Shown here piece after piece: positions 1-13,321 of a stretch of DNA of 64,000 bases. The position numbers and the translations under genes were made by a program. Within the stretch, counting starts at the first letter, position 1; the number at the start of each line of letters is the position of its first letter. Under the pieces are notes generated by a model. The model had not been told where the DNA came from, searched no databases, and saw only the letters and a list, made by a program, of their open reading frames with translations. Location: assembly GCA_020736575.1 (NCBI GenBank), contig JAGPYM010000002.1, forward strand, positions 1,364,001-1,428,000, in the 5' to 3' direction. The stretch is from Thelonectria olida (lineage: Eukaryota > Ascomycota > Sordariomycetes > Hypocreales > Nectriaceae).

Positions 1-2351
1 CGACTGAATCGAGTAGTGAGAGGTGCCCAGGTAGTGAATGACGGACTCGTTGCCGCCGAGACTCTGGGAAGCCACTTCTTCTACCAAGCTCTGAAGCTGA
101 TCAGCCGACTGGTTTTGGGCTATGGATATCGTAGTTTGACGCGAGATTGCTCGACGAGTCCCTCCTTTGGCCGTTTGTGAGTCGTCGGATTGATATGCCT
201 CGTCCACGTCGTCGCCCAAGATCTCAGTCTCGCCCATGCTGGGGTTTTCGTTTTGGAGGTTGAGGAAATCTTCCGGGATGACCCCAGAACTGCCAATCGC
301 AGAGACACCGACTTCTCCAAAAAGCCGAGGTGGCTGAGTTGGCTGCCCAAAAGAGCTCTCTTTCTCCGACTCTTCGCCCATGGAATCACTGACTCGGTCT
401 TCGTCATAGTGCTGTGGCTGAAGCTGTGAGAAGTTCCCCAGCATATCGTCGTCGTCCGTGATTTCGTCGAAGGACTGAGATGCTTCGATCACTAAGCTTT
501 GAGCACCCAGCCAGGGATGGCCGGTAAGCTCGGCTACAGTGGCTCGATTTTCCGGGCGTCTCTGGAGCATCCTACAAAGGAAGTCAATGGCTTGTTCTGA
601 AATACCCTCTCGTTGAAGAGGAGTGATGTTGAGGCGCGTGGTCATGATCATCTTAAGAAGTTCGGAATAGCTGATCCCACTTTTGACGGGATATGGAGGA
701 GATCTTGTCATGGTGTAGAATAGGACACCGCCGAGAGACCAGATATCGACGGCGTGATTATATCTCTGACCAGGCATACGCCGAACCTTTTTTCCACGGC
801 TTCGCACTCCATTGTCATCGAACTCGGCATACTCGTTGTACACCTCGGGTGCGCAATAAAGCAGAGTTCCACAGAATGTTCTTAGGAAGGTCTGTTCACT
901 ATCAACCATCTTGGACAAGCCGAAATCGGTGAGCTTGACGTCAATGGGATTGAGAGAATTGATCAAGATGTTGTCTGGCTTCACATCTCGGTGTGTAATG
1001 TTGTTCGCATGCAGATATCCCAATGCGCTGAGAAGCTGCTGCGACACGAGTCTCGCGTGTTCCTCGCCTAGGGCACCTTCGTCTGAGATGAGCTTGCCCA
1101 GGTCCCCACCGGGCACGTACTCCATGATTATGATGAGAAGCCTGTCGTCCCACTCAAAATGTTCGATATAGCGGACAATATTAGGCTGTGAGCCGATGGT
1201 CAGTTTGGGTTCTGAGTGGGGTGGTCTTGGGTGTGTAACACTTACATGGCTGACCCGTTGCATGATTTTCATCTCATTTTCAACTTTCTGGTCTAGAACA
1301 CCATTCTTGATAAACCTCCGTTTCTCGAGTTCCTTGGCGGCATACGGAAGGCCATCATATTTGGATGTAACCTTGTGAACCACCGCAAATGCTCCCTTGC
1401 CGATCATGCCAGTTCGGTTGTACTTTCCCGATCCAGACCACTCTCGATGCGTTGTTTCCCTCCTTTTCGATGGTGATCGAGTTACTACGCGAGTGGTTTC
1501 GTTCGAATCCGTCCTCCTGAGTTGTGCCTGGGCAGCAGGCTTGAATAGGTCCACATGACCCCCAGGACCTGCCGTGATTGTCTCGTTCTGGCGAGCAAGT
1601 CCGTTGCGAGTAAAAAAGTCATGAACTTTGTTGATATAGGCCTGATCGTACTCATCGTCTCGACGTGGAATTCTTACCCGGAAGGCGAGGTCTTTAGCCT
1701 GCTGATGAAGGTAAATGCGAATAACAGTGCCAGAGCTCAGTACCCATCTGACGGTTGGAGGCTCCGTCCTGCCCTTCGCCTTAGGATGGGAAGCAAGGAG
1801 TTGATTGTCAACAATGGTACCGTTCGTGGACTGGTCCTCGACCATGACACTGCCGTACTCGTTCACATAGATGCGAAAGTGAATGTTGCTCAAGCGACGG
1901 TGTGGGTCATTTTCAAAGGTTACGTCGCAACGAGCCGCGTTGCGTCCGAAGGCGAATCCAGCAGTCGGGTTCTTCAGCTGCGAAGAAAGTCGAAGTATGA
2001 TGGCATAGTTTCCAGAGTTGGAGGGGTTCGTTTGGAAGCGGCTGGCGTAGTCTTCGAGAACATAGTCGGGCTCAACGCCGTCCGCCTCGTCCTTTCCGAT
2101 GATGTGGGGGGAGTCCTCTTGGACAAGTCGTTGAAGCTCGTTACGGGCCGAGTCGGAGTGAGGGTAGAGGACGCAAATGATGTCGGAAATATCCTCGTCA
2201 GAGAAGCCTGAGTTCTGCTTCCCTACTCGTCGGGGGTCGAGGACATTCTGGGTCGCTGTGGCAATGACTGTGGTTAGCGGGGAGCGATCAACAAGGCAGC
2301 AAGGGAAACAAGAGGGAAGACAGTACCTTGCGTGGGCTCGTCGCCGTCCAT
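1..2351 (-). CDS. RAD53: Rad53/Chk2-family DNA-damage checkpoint kinase (FHA + Ser/Thr kinase), 3' end outside window
   Basis: Checkpoint effector kinase that transmits DNA-damage and replication-stress signals in the nucleus. Exons on the minus strand are 2351-2327, 2255-1246 and 1185 to the window edge; both introns (71 and 60 bp) are GT-AG and keep frame. 740 codons are visible with no stop. The FHA domain lies near residues 92-200 (GR 112-113, S131/H134, TNG 152-154). The kinase domain runs from about 288 to 530: glycine loop GKGAFAVV 294-301, Lys316 in YAAKEL, HRDVKPDN 410-417, DFG 432-434 and APE 457-459. The tail carries several SQ/TQ sites, typical targets of Mec1/Tel1 (ATR/ATM). I chose the start MDGDEPTQ because it joins the conserved stretch after intron 1 and because the strand has no ATG for about 427 nt upstream of it. 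Dun1 has a similar layout, so paralogue assignment (Rad53, Cds1 or Neurospora PRD-4) is less sure than the family. Confidence 0.93.
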
Positions 2352-4035
2352 TGGAGGCGACTTGAGCAGCCAGCGCTGCGAGGCGATTCCGGACTGTCGT
2401 TGGGGAGGTGATGGTGGGCGATTAGGGCGGTGCGACGGCGATACAAGCTCGGCGCGGGACTCGAGAAATTGGAAGACAAAGGCGTGGGGAAGGTCGAGGT
2501 GTCTCAGTCGAATGCGATGGCGTTGAGAAGAGAGAAGGGGAGTTAAATAGGAGGAGGCAAAATCACGACCGAGAACAAAGGAGGAGAGAAGAGGAGACGG
2601 GAGGTGAGAAAAAGAAAAGAAAGCCTGCAGAAGGGAGACAAGAGGCAGGGACGTCACCGCAGGCCCCAAGAATGCGTGTGGTTGGTTGATTGCAGGTGGT
2701 TGTTCTAAAGAGAGCGGACGCTTTTTTTGAGATGGAAGGTGGGAGGGATGGAAAGTCAAGTTGGCTGGGTAGCCTGTACATGTCCACTGGGCTACCCAGC
2801 TGCCGTAGCGGGGAGGACTTCAGGGGGGGCCGGTGACAGTTTGCAGCGGTTTGCAGGGCTTCTTTGCCGCTAAATCAAGGCTGGACGTTGAATGGAAGCT
2901 ACCGCCAGGCTGCCACACTGCCATTCATTTATGAACATGTTGGAGATGGCGGGGTGGGCAAAAGCAAGGAACGTCCGTGAGGCATGCGGATGGATGCCTC
3001 AGCAACCAAACATGCACATGCGGATGCGTATGCGGGCCACGAACGAGCAATCATCAATCAACAACCAAACCAAGCCTTGGAAGGTCACCGGTTATCGTGC
3101 AACGCGAACCCCGTGCAACCTGCATCAGGTACCAAGTACGGGACGCGCAAGTCACGCGGCATCCGCGACAGCAACAACCATTGACGTTGACGTTGACGCG
3201 ACACAAAGAAAGGCAAAGACAATGTTGATGTGTGTCCAGTCAGGCGCGACAGAGGGGACTCGAGAGGTTGCACCCTTACGTATCGTGGCCAGCCCAAGCG
3301 CCTGAACTTACTGGATGACAGCGCTTGTCAGGAGATCTTGCAGTCTAGGGAGGCCCACTGACAGAACCATTGTGTGACCAGAACCATCCATGGATTCAAG
3401 CAAACGAGGAAGAGAAGAAACGAAACAACGGAATTCACACCAACAATCACGAGACTTATTCGTCCAGAGTATCGAGACCCGAAATTAAGGTGCTCAGCAT
3501 CCATTGAACCATGTTCCATCAGCCTTTAACGTCTTCTAGCTGTGACCGTTTCGCGTCCCGTGCCGAGAACGGTTCGCCAGCCGATCACCGATTGATAAGC
3601 GAAGTTTCTTATAGTGCCTACGGGTACACGTGCAACAAACACCCGTAGCAGGGCCAGCAAGATGTAACATGTATCGACGGATAGTTATGTATCATCGACT
3701 GACAATCATTTAACCAACATGAGATACAGACAGCCAATTACTCTAGCAAAGCAGACAAAGAAAAAGTTCAAATTGAGCAATGCTGTCTATGATTTACGTA
3801 TCCCAAATGTGTTTGCATCTACAAGCTGAACCCTTCATATGCTTGTTTGCGAATATGCAAAGGATACTTACCCGCCATTGTCCAAATCATTTGCTTTCCG
3901 CATCCATCCTAACGCCGGTTTAGTGATATGTGCGTATGCATCCAGTGCCTACTCCATTCGTGTCTACATCAACATGTCTTCAGCCCTCTTCAAACTTCTT
4001 TTGTATCGTCTCCTCATTTGTCCAAGTTTGCCAAA
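2352..4035. other. Intergenic: RAD53 leader/promoter and CAF120 3' flank
   Basis: No gene is supported here. From 2352 to 2778 the minus strand contains no ATG, which fits an untranslated leader of RAD53. The stretch at 2900-3300 has short open frames on both strands without recognisable protein features. The 3600-4035 part is AT-richer and probably holds the CAF120 3' UTR. Confidence 0.6.
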
Positions 4036-7000
4036 TTAGAATGCTTGTCCCTGAAATTGGGGATGAATGTTTCGCTGCTGTTGCGAGGCCCCAGGGTTGG
4101 GCCCATACTGGCCTTGTGGAGGAGGCACGAATCCTCCTGGGGCAGGCGATTGCAGAGGGCGGGAGAAACTGGGCTGGCCGAAGCCCATCTGTTGCGGTTG
4201 GCCGTAACCCATCACACCGGGCGCATATGCTCCTGCACCCATACCCATGGGACTGTAAGCGGGCTGGGGTGCCATGTTGCGTTCCGCCATAAGCTGCTGT
4301 TGATAGGCTTGCTGTTGCTGTTGCTGTACCATCATTTGCTGCTGGGCCATTTGTTGCTGAGCCATCATCTGTTGTTGAGCCATCTGTGCTGCTCTTTGTT
4401 GTTGAACCATTTGTTGCTGAGCCATCTGTTGTTGATATATTGCCTGCTGCTGCTGTCGCTGAGAGTTGATTGCTTGTTGCACAGCCTGGCTACTGACTCC
4501 TTGCCTCATTTGCTGCTTTTCGCGCTCCCTAGCTTCAATGGCGCCTACGAGGCCTGGTCCTGTGTTGTCTCGCTTATTATTCCCAACCATGTTGATGAGA
4601 GGGGCACCCGTCATTCTGGCCACTTGCTCCTGCTCTCGGGCGCTAAGATGAGACGAGACCTCGCCTGAGCCATAGTTCAGTGCAGCATTGGCACCCCGAG
4701 AACCAGGCCGAGAAAGCAAGTCCGCCGAAGTGCTTCGTGAGTGCCTCTTCAGCATGTCATAGGAACTTCTCCGTTTCACCGATGTAGGTGTCTCCGAACG
4801 CATGCCCATAAGCGTGTTGCCGGAGGCGCTGCGAGAATGGTTTGCCTTGTGCTTGACATATTCGTCAGGGGTTAGACCCCGAGAGTTGGAAGAAGGGGTA
4901 GCGGTGCCTGGTTGCCAGGCCATGACTCGTTTCATATCTCCAGATGCCGTCCGTTCATGAGATGGCTTGTGTGGCGGGGGCGTGGGGGCCTTCTCTGCAG
5001 GCGAGGTAGATCCAGGTGATTCACCTAAACCGGGTGGCAAATTGGTCGGTGTCTTCGGGGCTGTTTGGGCGTAGTTGACGGTTGGTCCAAAGTTGATCTC
5101 GGGGATGCCGTAACCTTTGGCATTTGGCATATCGGGTTCGTCACCTCCAACAGTCTTTAGAACACCGGCTCGAGGTCGTTCAACCGATTGAGATGTTTCC
5201 TCAGATCTATGAGTGCTGGCATAGTCGACTGAAGAAGCGTCATCGTAATGACTACTCTGGCCGCTCATCCCGCTACCCTGTCGCTGGGGGGGAGGGGGCC
5301 GCCTGTCAGGGTTGGGCATACCCTGGCGATTCTGACGATTCTGACCCTGATCATAAGCATAGTGGTCGATGATCTCATTGGTAGTGATCACACTGCTGCC
5401 AGAAATGATGGATGCCTTCTGAGGATCAAAGTTGGGCGCTCGCTCGGCGGTCGGCACAGGCTTCCGATGGGTTACTTGCCCAGGAGGTCCAGGAGGCCCA
5501 GGGGGGCCAGGTGGTCCGCGAGGACCGGGACGAAAGTTATTCCCTGGAGGTCCATGAGGAGGTGGCACAGGGCCATGTGGTTGTCGAGGATCCGAAGGCC
5601 TTCGGTCCGGCATTTGGCCATGAGGTGACACACCACGACCCATCGGGTGTCGGGGGTCAGATGGCCGACGATCTGGGGTCGATCCATGCTGAGGGTGGCC
5701 GGGAGGAGCTCGAGGGTCGGATGGTCTCCGGCCGTCTTGTCTAGGGCCACCGGGACCATATTCTGGTCGGTAATTTGGATTTTGCGGGTGTGGCGAACGA
5801 GGAGGGCCTGGGGGCAATGGCGCCCTGGAACTGTCTGAGGTGCCTGGTCGAGAATTGGCTGGACTATTTGCGTAAGGGCTGGGAGGTCCGTATGGTGACT
5901 GGGCTAGGGGAGACTTGGATCGTTGCTTCGAGAGGTTCAGAGGGGCAGGAAGGCTGTTAGGGTTCTGGCCTGGTGGGCTTAGAGCTTCACGCGAACGGTT
6001 GTCGTTAGCAGATATCCCCAGGGAATTGGCGTGTGGCAGTACCGATGGTGGAGGTCTCGCGTCCCTCTCTCTCTCCGGTGGAGGAGTTGAGTAATCATCT
6101 GGTCCGGCGATGCCTCCTGCTGTGGCAAGTTGAGCCAGAGTAGAATTCGATAGACGGCTGTTAGCATGGCGAAGTTCAGGAGAATGGTAGATATTGCTTG
6201 TCGGGCGACCTTGGGGAGCATGGCTCAAGGCAGGTGGCTTGGAAACTGGCTCCGGAGTCTGCATCTGTCGCATTCCATCCAAATCCTTCAATGGAGGAGT
6301 GCTGTTTTGTTCGTCGGTAAAGTTAGGGCCGTCATAGGGGGCGGCCTGGTTTTGGCCATAACCTCCAACAGGCATCCGGTGTGGAGAGCCAGAGTAAGGA
6401 CTACCGTTGCGGGGAATCACGCCGTGATGAGGATCTGAGGCGTTTCGAGCCCGGTTCTCAGACACTGCAGGTGAGCCTCGCAGGGACTCTGGGGGAATGA
6501 CATCCCTCCGGGCTGGACCGGTCAAGGAATGGGACCTGGACGATCTCACCGAACCCCTCTCATCGGAAAAGCCGACCTTGGGCCTGTCAGAAGATCCAGA
6601 GCCAGCACCGAAGCTCAGCCTCACACTCTTTCTGCTGTTGCTGCGGGATCGGGTGCTAGGGGCGTCCTCCACGTCATTCATTCTTGAACCAGTAGACTCC
6701 TTCAGTCGCTTTCTCCACTCCCTCTCATTCCAACCAGCGCTACCGTCTTCCAAGATAAGATTTGAAACATCTAGGTTTTCAAGATACCCGTAACGCTTGT
6801 GTTTGGGCATAGCGAACATCAGGGATCTGGGGTCAAGAACGCTGGCAACTAGTCTCCCGGGTCGCCCGTACAGATTGAACACATCCCATGTTGGGAAGAG
6901 GAATCGCAGCAACATCTCAAAACCACTGACAGCGGGGTGCGTCTCAGGCATAACGAAGACAAATCCTTCCGTGGAAGAAGGAGGGTCTGTATGAATGGAG

Positions 7001-8252
7001 ATGTTACCTTCAATCTTCAGCAGTGTTGAGGCGTCAATCAATGACTTGGATTGGGGGTAGATGGCGTAGGCTGAGTACGCATCAGTAATAGTGGCGATGG
7101 GTAGAGCTTTTTTCTGCTTCTTTCCGTCCTTTCTAGTGTCGTAAAACTTGATGTCGCCCTTGAGAGTAGGGAGTGGGGATCGGTCATATGGTGACCGCTT
7201 CTTAAGTTCCTTTTGGAGTTTTGCAAATTCCTTCTCGTCGGGTGGTGAAATGACACACCAACATCGTCTCCAGGGAACGCCAGCGCCGAAACGGACCCTA
7301 ACCCATTCCTCAGTTTTGAAGCGCGCGCGTTCCATAACAATGTTGATGTTGTTGAGCGTCTTGCCCTTCCCAGCAATCAAGGCGCCAGTGTAGGCCTCCT
7401 GGAGCGTCGAGTGCTCGAACATGGCGAGGCGGATTGCCGCAGTCCATTGGAGTAGTGAATGTCTCGAATTGAAGTGGAGCAAATATCGATTCCTTCCCGC
7501 AGTAGAGAGACTGAGAATGTTTTGCAATGGTTGCTCATCACTGGATCGGGTGGGCAGTGATTCGATCTGCAATGGTCCAGCGTCAGTCACGGCGTCACTC
7601 AGGGATGGTTGACACGCAAGGTGGCACGTGAGGGGTGCTTCCTACCATTTTGATGGACGCGTCGGTCAAATTTATGAATTTGGGGAGAACTTCGCCCTCT
7701 TCACCAGCAGCGTCGAGTTCGGCAGCGTCCCATAGTGATAGGACTGTGCCCACAAGCTGGGCAAAGCACTCGGTCCATGTTCGGTCGGGGTTTGGGCGGC
7801 CATCTGGAAAGCAATGGGTCAGAAGCCATCACGAAGGGGGTGCTGGGGAGCCAACGCAAGGCGGGGCAATCGGGTTCCGACTTACGTGTATTCTGGTCGT
7901 CGAGCTTGAGGAAATAGCCCTCCTGGTACAGCTTGTTGGAATGGCTGTTCAGGTAGGTGAAGATGGGCTGGAGCTCGGGAATCGTGTCTTCGCTGATATC
8001 CATGAGGGGCGGGTTGTGAGCCAGGACCATAGACAGGGGCCGTGAGCTACTGCGTTGACGCGGCGGTGTATTTGCTGGAGAACCGCTCACTGGAGTTCCA
8101 TACTCAGGTGGTGTAATAGCGCGAGAAAGGTCGATGTTGAGATCGGGAAAAGGCTCAACAACAGAGCTGGTTTTGCGGTGTGTTAATGGTGAGTCGTTGG
8201 GGGGGGAGGAAGAATGCGGCGGTGTCTTTGTGCCAGCAGAAAACTGTGACAT
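4036..8252 (-). CDS. CAF120: Skg3/Caf120-type PH-domain protein (CCR4-NOT associated)
   Basis: Large fungal protein of the Skg3/Caf120 family. In budding yeast Caf120 is a CCR4-NOT-associated factor and Skg3 is its paralogue at the cell periphery. Exons are 8252-7886, 7803-7646 and 7566-4036, giving 1351 residues; introns of 82 and 79 bp are GT-AG. The N-terminus (1-95) is Ser/Pro-rich. A PH-like region starts near residue 108 (YQEGYFLKLDD) and spans both introns. A second conserved block contains WTAAIRLAMFEH and RCWCVISPP. The long middle is Pro/Gly/Arg-rich and disordered, with repeated RRPSDPR units. The C-terminus has a Gln/Met-rich tract at about 4290-4470. The start is the first ATG of an open exon; an upstream out-of-gene ATG at 8287 on this strand leaves some doubt. 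Family call from overall pattern; direct CCR4-NOT function is inferred from yeast. Confidence 0.85.
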
Positions 8253-11200
8253 GAAAGAAAGGACTGATCGCGAAGACGAGTTAGCATTGGCTGGACGGAT
8301 GATGTGAGATATTATGGCTCCGGGGCCGAGGGCGGACTAGGGGGCAGATGGTATTGGGCATTGGCTCGGGAGCGGAGTAGACACCGAGGGGTCAGCGCCC
8401 AGCGCCCAGGGTGGCCAGTGTGGCCCAAAGCCCCAGCGGTACGGCGAGAGCTGCCAGTGGTCCCCCCGTAGTAGGTAGTCCCCTTGGTCCCTTACGTCTC
8501 CAAAGTCCCCAGCGGCAGTCTCCACGGCAAGGGTGTTCAGCTAGGCGCAAGTGAAGGGAGGCCAGCAACTCGGGGACTTGGGTTGTGGGCGCTTCTGGGT
8601 CAGATCCAAACGGGGGTGTGCATCAAACATTTGCTGACGCCCACTAATAGAACGCAGAAGAAAAGAAAGGCAATATGATGAAAGTGATGAGGACAACAAG
8701 TCCTTCAATTGGAATGAGGCACGTACCTCGATTTCGACCCATGTTGATCACGGCCGGATATGCCGGGCCAAATTAGTGAGACAAGCGCTTGGTTGTTTGA
8801 TTCTCTTGTCTGACGTCTGCGGGAGGTAGGGCCAAGAAACAAGGGAGTTAGATGGGGTCTTGCATGCAACAAGGGATGCGAAAAGGCCCCGCGAGCAACA
8901 GCCGCCTTCAAGTATGAATTGGAGTCCTTGGGGAGGGGAGATAAATCGAAGAAGAGGAAAAAGTTTCGTGTATTCGAGAAGTTCAACGCACGTCCCGGGG
9001 GCTCCGTGGTTGACTTTCCGTCGTCTGAAATATTTCGGCCTGAACCTTCCTTTATTGCTCGTTCTTTTTCGTCGAGCGACACAAGGGCGACATGAATCGG
9101 CAAGGGGCTGGTGTTTGGAGGGCCTGGGCGGCGGGTCAACTGGCGATTATTGTATTCGTATGCGACACTCTTGACTCTCTTAGGCCACGACGCCGTTCCC
9201 TATCCATCCACGGGTTCAATATGTGGTGCAGTAGCGGAAGCGTCGGACGATTGGCAGAACAAGCTGCAGGGCCAAGGAGAAGGAGGACTGGTCGCAAGAA
9301 GGACCCCTGGAAAGCAGTGGATTTGAGCAACGCGGCCTTGACTTTTTTTCTGGGAGCCGGTTAATATAAATGCGAGCGTAGGATGCGATGCCGGGCTGGC
9401 TCCGTGGATCGTCCGTGTCGGTGTGGGCGTGGGTTGTCTGCTTCTGGGGGTGTGGCTCCGAGTGGATGTGCTGGGCCGCTTGGCGGGTACGAGGTACGTA
9501 TGGGTATCAGGGTATGGGTAGGTGACGGTGTCGTGTCAATGTCAGTTGAGTGATGTCGTGCGTGGTAGCGGGAGGCTGGCAAGCCGGAGAGGCGTTAGAG
9601 CAAGTTTTCGATAAGCCGCCGCCAAGGAACCGACAAGGTTCGGTGGTTTTCGTGGTGGACTTGGTTGACGACTCGACGTAATGAGGGCGGGAGAATTATT
9701 AGTTCGATGTTGCGAAATGGCTCGAGGATGAAGAATCGTCGGCTTGGCAGTTGCCGTTTTCTCGTAGTTGCTTCCCGTCTAGTTGCATCCGGGCTCGATC
9801 GATCGTTGCGTCCTTCTTCTTCTCAAAACTGACTGGCACCACGAGCAAAGTGGAGGACGATGTTGGCCAGAGCAGGTCCGCTGCAGTTGGCATACGTCAC
9901 CAAAGTCTTCTCGAGGGGTTGGGTGTGGGAAGTCTAAGTGGGCGTCCAGTTCAAGACAGCCCGTCTCCCAAAGATCTCGTGAAATGGAATATTAAGAATA
10001 AGGGATAATAACCACACAAAGACCGAGCAATGCCCAGCTAAGAGAAGAAAATATTGTCCAGAAGAGGGAAGGAGGGAGGGGAGGTAGAGGGAGAATAGAT
10101 AGGCAGTTCGGGGCCCAGATGGGGACCACGGGTTTCTAAATACTCTCCAAGGAATTACGGAGTTCAAGGTTGCGACAAATCGAAGCGCACAAGGTGTCTG
10201 TCTGGTACATACGGAGCACACCCTTCTCGTATTCTTGGTGAGGTGAGTGTGAGGTGAGATGCGAGTGCAACTTGTTTGCCCAGCACCCAGTCGCAACCAC
10301 CACCACCACCACCAAAACAAGTGTCTCCAGTCCACCACTTGACTTGAACCAGTCCATTCCAAACCTATCCACCACCATCCATGTCCTTGATCCAGGCGAG
10401 ATCGAGACGTGCGTGCGACTTGCGCCAATCTGAAGTGCCAGGTTTCCATGGTTTCATCATACGTCCGGGTCTCCTTCAAAGTATTCTTCTGAGACAACCC
10501 CGATTTTCATCTTCCCTGGACGTAAAAAGAGACATGCCAGGGAGATATCAATCTGAACTTGCGTCGCCGTACATAGGCAACATGCACGTATCTACGGTAC
10601 ATAATTAGGGCGGCAGCGCAAAACAAGGATTTATTGACAATAACAGGGGGCGTTAACTGAGAGCCGCTCGCCCTCCCGCATATAATCCACTCTTTCACTC
10701 CCGCGAGAGCCATTATATCCGCACGTCACGGATTTCATGTGCGTATTTCTGGCGCAGCGTCGCAGCATCGCAGCCGTGGCTGGAAATTCGCCGTCTTGGT
10801 GGAGATCCAAGAGGTAATATCCCGGCTTGGAACTTTGGATTCGTCACGGTCTTAACGCCCAGTTCCCAGTCCTTTGATTCCGACAAGGCCGCTCTGCCGC
10901 CGGTGGGCGGACGGTTGACTACCAACTGCGTCAACCCGCGCGTCCTTGTTTCGCTCTGCCGTTGCCTCGTCTCCTTCACTGGTCGACTGGCCCTGGGCGC
11001 TCTCTTGCTTGAAACCGCCCTCTCAAGCCCCCGCCTGCAAGTGTAAGCCAAGCTCGTATAGCTAATTATTGTCTGCGCCAAGCCTCCCCGTACAGTAATG
11101 CCTTTTGTTGGCAACTAATACGGCACGGCATTTGTCTCTTCCATGGTGCGTACGAAATAATTCCATGCTGCCCCTCTCCAGCCCCGGCGACTCGCCGCCG

Positions 11201-13321
11201 CTACGGTCCACGGATGCCATTTTCAGCGCGACCAGGGCCCGTCCGAACAGTCCGGACCAAGCCGATTTGAGGCCTTGTTTGTGCTTGTCAGTCGATGGAG
11301 ACGAAAGGACATCGGACGCCGGAGAGCCGAACCCCAAAGGTCACACAGAGCGAAGTTTAAGAAATTAAAGCAGCATTCAGGGGTCTTTTTTTGGTCCCTC
11401 CCTCTCACAGGGGAGATGAAAACCTGGAGAAAGACCCCGTCTTCGTGCTTCTGATCTCAATACGGCGGTGGCAGTGCTGGCGGCCGTCAACTTGTTGTTG
11501 CCAGGGACGGTTGTGGCGCTACACGTTCCACCGTGTCAAGCTTGTCTTGGTGTTTTGTTTCCTTCGTGCCACTTTGCGTATTCGTGCCGTTTCGCTTGCT
11601 GCGCGCTTCGTACTCAGATGCCAGATTGAGATTAATCGGCAGCATTAAACCGGATCGACCGGTTACGGCGCCCCAGTCTTGTCCAGACCCCCAACCTTGC
11701 GACTATTCTACACGTATACGACGGGCACCTGTCTCCTCTCAGCCTGGCGGTTATCAACATGGGAAAGGTCACGGCTTGCGCGTCAAGCATGTAACCACAT
11801 CCGTCCCCCTCTGTGAATGTGTGAGGTTGGTGATGAGGAGGCGGCGGCGCTTCCAAAGGCCTTCTTGGAGAGGCGTCGTGATGATTGGCTTGGACGAGGT
11901 CCACTTCAACTTCAACCACTGAGTCGAACGGATGCCCACAAGCGAGAATCCGGGACCACGACTGCACGAATGTCATGTCGCCCTCATCGGACCACCCGGC
12001 GCTACTGCACATCCCACGAGCTCCGAGTTTTACAACTTCTGTGTCGGACTCAAACAGGAAATGGGACTTACCGCACGAGAAAAGAGAACCAACTGCAGCC
12101 CAGTCTCAAACCCTTACGTCATCAACCATTCATCGGCTTAGTTAAATCTTGGAAAGTCATCTTCGTACCTAAGTGTCGTGATGTTGTTGAAAAGATGGCG
12201 TCCACGATGGTGCCGCTCCAGCTTCGCTCCTTTCTTAAAGCTGGGGCAGAAACCAGTTCAACATCAGTGACATTCCATACTTAAACGCGTCATCTATGTA
12301 CCTGATAGTGTCTGTTAGAGTCAGTCTAGTCGGCTTCTTTGACCGCCGGAGACGAACGAAGATGGAGGGGTGGGCTTTCGGGTTCCCATTTGCTTGTTCA
12401 TACACGTATTTTTTTCTGGGTCGAGACAATTTGCTTGGCTTCTTTGATCGGGCTTGTGCTTCTTCAATCAATGCGTCACGATACAATTCCTCACCCTCAG
12501 GTTCACGTTTCATGACGTGTAGTTGGCTTTGTTCAGCCAGCATGACAGCTCCACGTGGACCACTTTCGAGACAAACGTCAGAATCATGCACTATTATCAC
12601 AACGGGCCTCCAAATAATGGTCATGACTTCTTAATTATGCACCGGCAGGCCTCATGATCTAGATATTGCACGAGCCCAACTGTGCAGGTCGCCAGCCTTG
12701 CAGCCCTACCCACCAGCGCGAAGCGTTGTGGATGTCGATCCGACATCATGCGAGCAGACAGAGATCGTGGTTGATATCGATCTAATCTGATGGTGTTGAG
12801 CTTCTGGCGGTTGAACAAAGTAAGATACCAACTGACACAGTCCATCCCAAGTCTGGTACTCAAGCGACCGCGACACGGACAGTTTGCAGTCGCAAGGGGG
12901 AATTTAGGCCCCTGTTCCCCCACGTTGTTGAGCCGTCACAACGACTCAACGTCAAAAAGGTGCACTAGTTCATGCCCTCAACAGCTTCGAGACCAGCAAA
13001 TTACTGTTCAACATGTATGAAGATCATATTTGGAAGGCGAAATGCAAGGCTCGGGTTCCCGCCGAAGGAGGGGTTTGTGTCTGAATCAGATTCGGTAGCT
13101 GTCGGCTTGCTTTGGCTTAGATGCCGCCTTCCACTCTACGTCTATGCGATAACCGGTCTCATCACGTGTCTGACTCTGTGATCCCCAACACGTCTCCCCC
13201 TTTGCCACGGCAGCTCGCGAACTGATTTGATTTCTTTGGTAATCTCATCGAGCGCAAGAAGCGATCCCCTTAACAGGTTGCGGCCGCAACATATCGGACA
13301 GCGCCAGTGTTGATAGCTGGA
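8253..13321. other. 5-kb intergenic space between divergent CAF120 and PTC7
   Basis: No gene could be supported in this 5.07-kb gap. It contains mixed-composition DNA, a short ACC microsatellite near 10296-10313, and many short open frames on both strands with no recognisable domain. A minus-strand frame at 12624-12235 is Lys/Arg-rich but has no convincing start or homologue. The gap must hold both divergent promoters and possibly long leaders or non-coding transcripts. No transposon ends or rRNA/tRNA signatures were seen. Confidence 0.5.

Noticed and set aside
12235..12624. 129-codon minus-strand frame, Lys/Arg-rich, in the 8253-13321 gap
   Set aside because: No recognisable domain and no supported splice partner upstream (a stop-rich stretch precedes it). 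Kept only as part of the gap description.
13307..13321. GTG start five codons upstream of the PTC7 ATG
   Set aside because: Nuclear genes of fungi start at ATG; the in-frame ATG at 13322 gives a good presequence.
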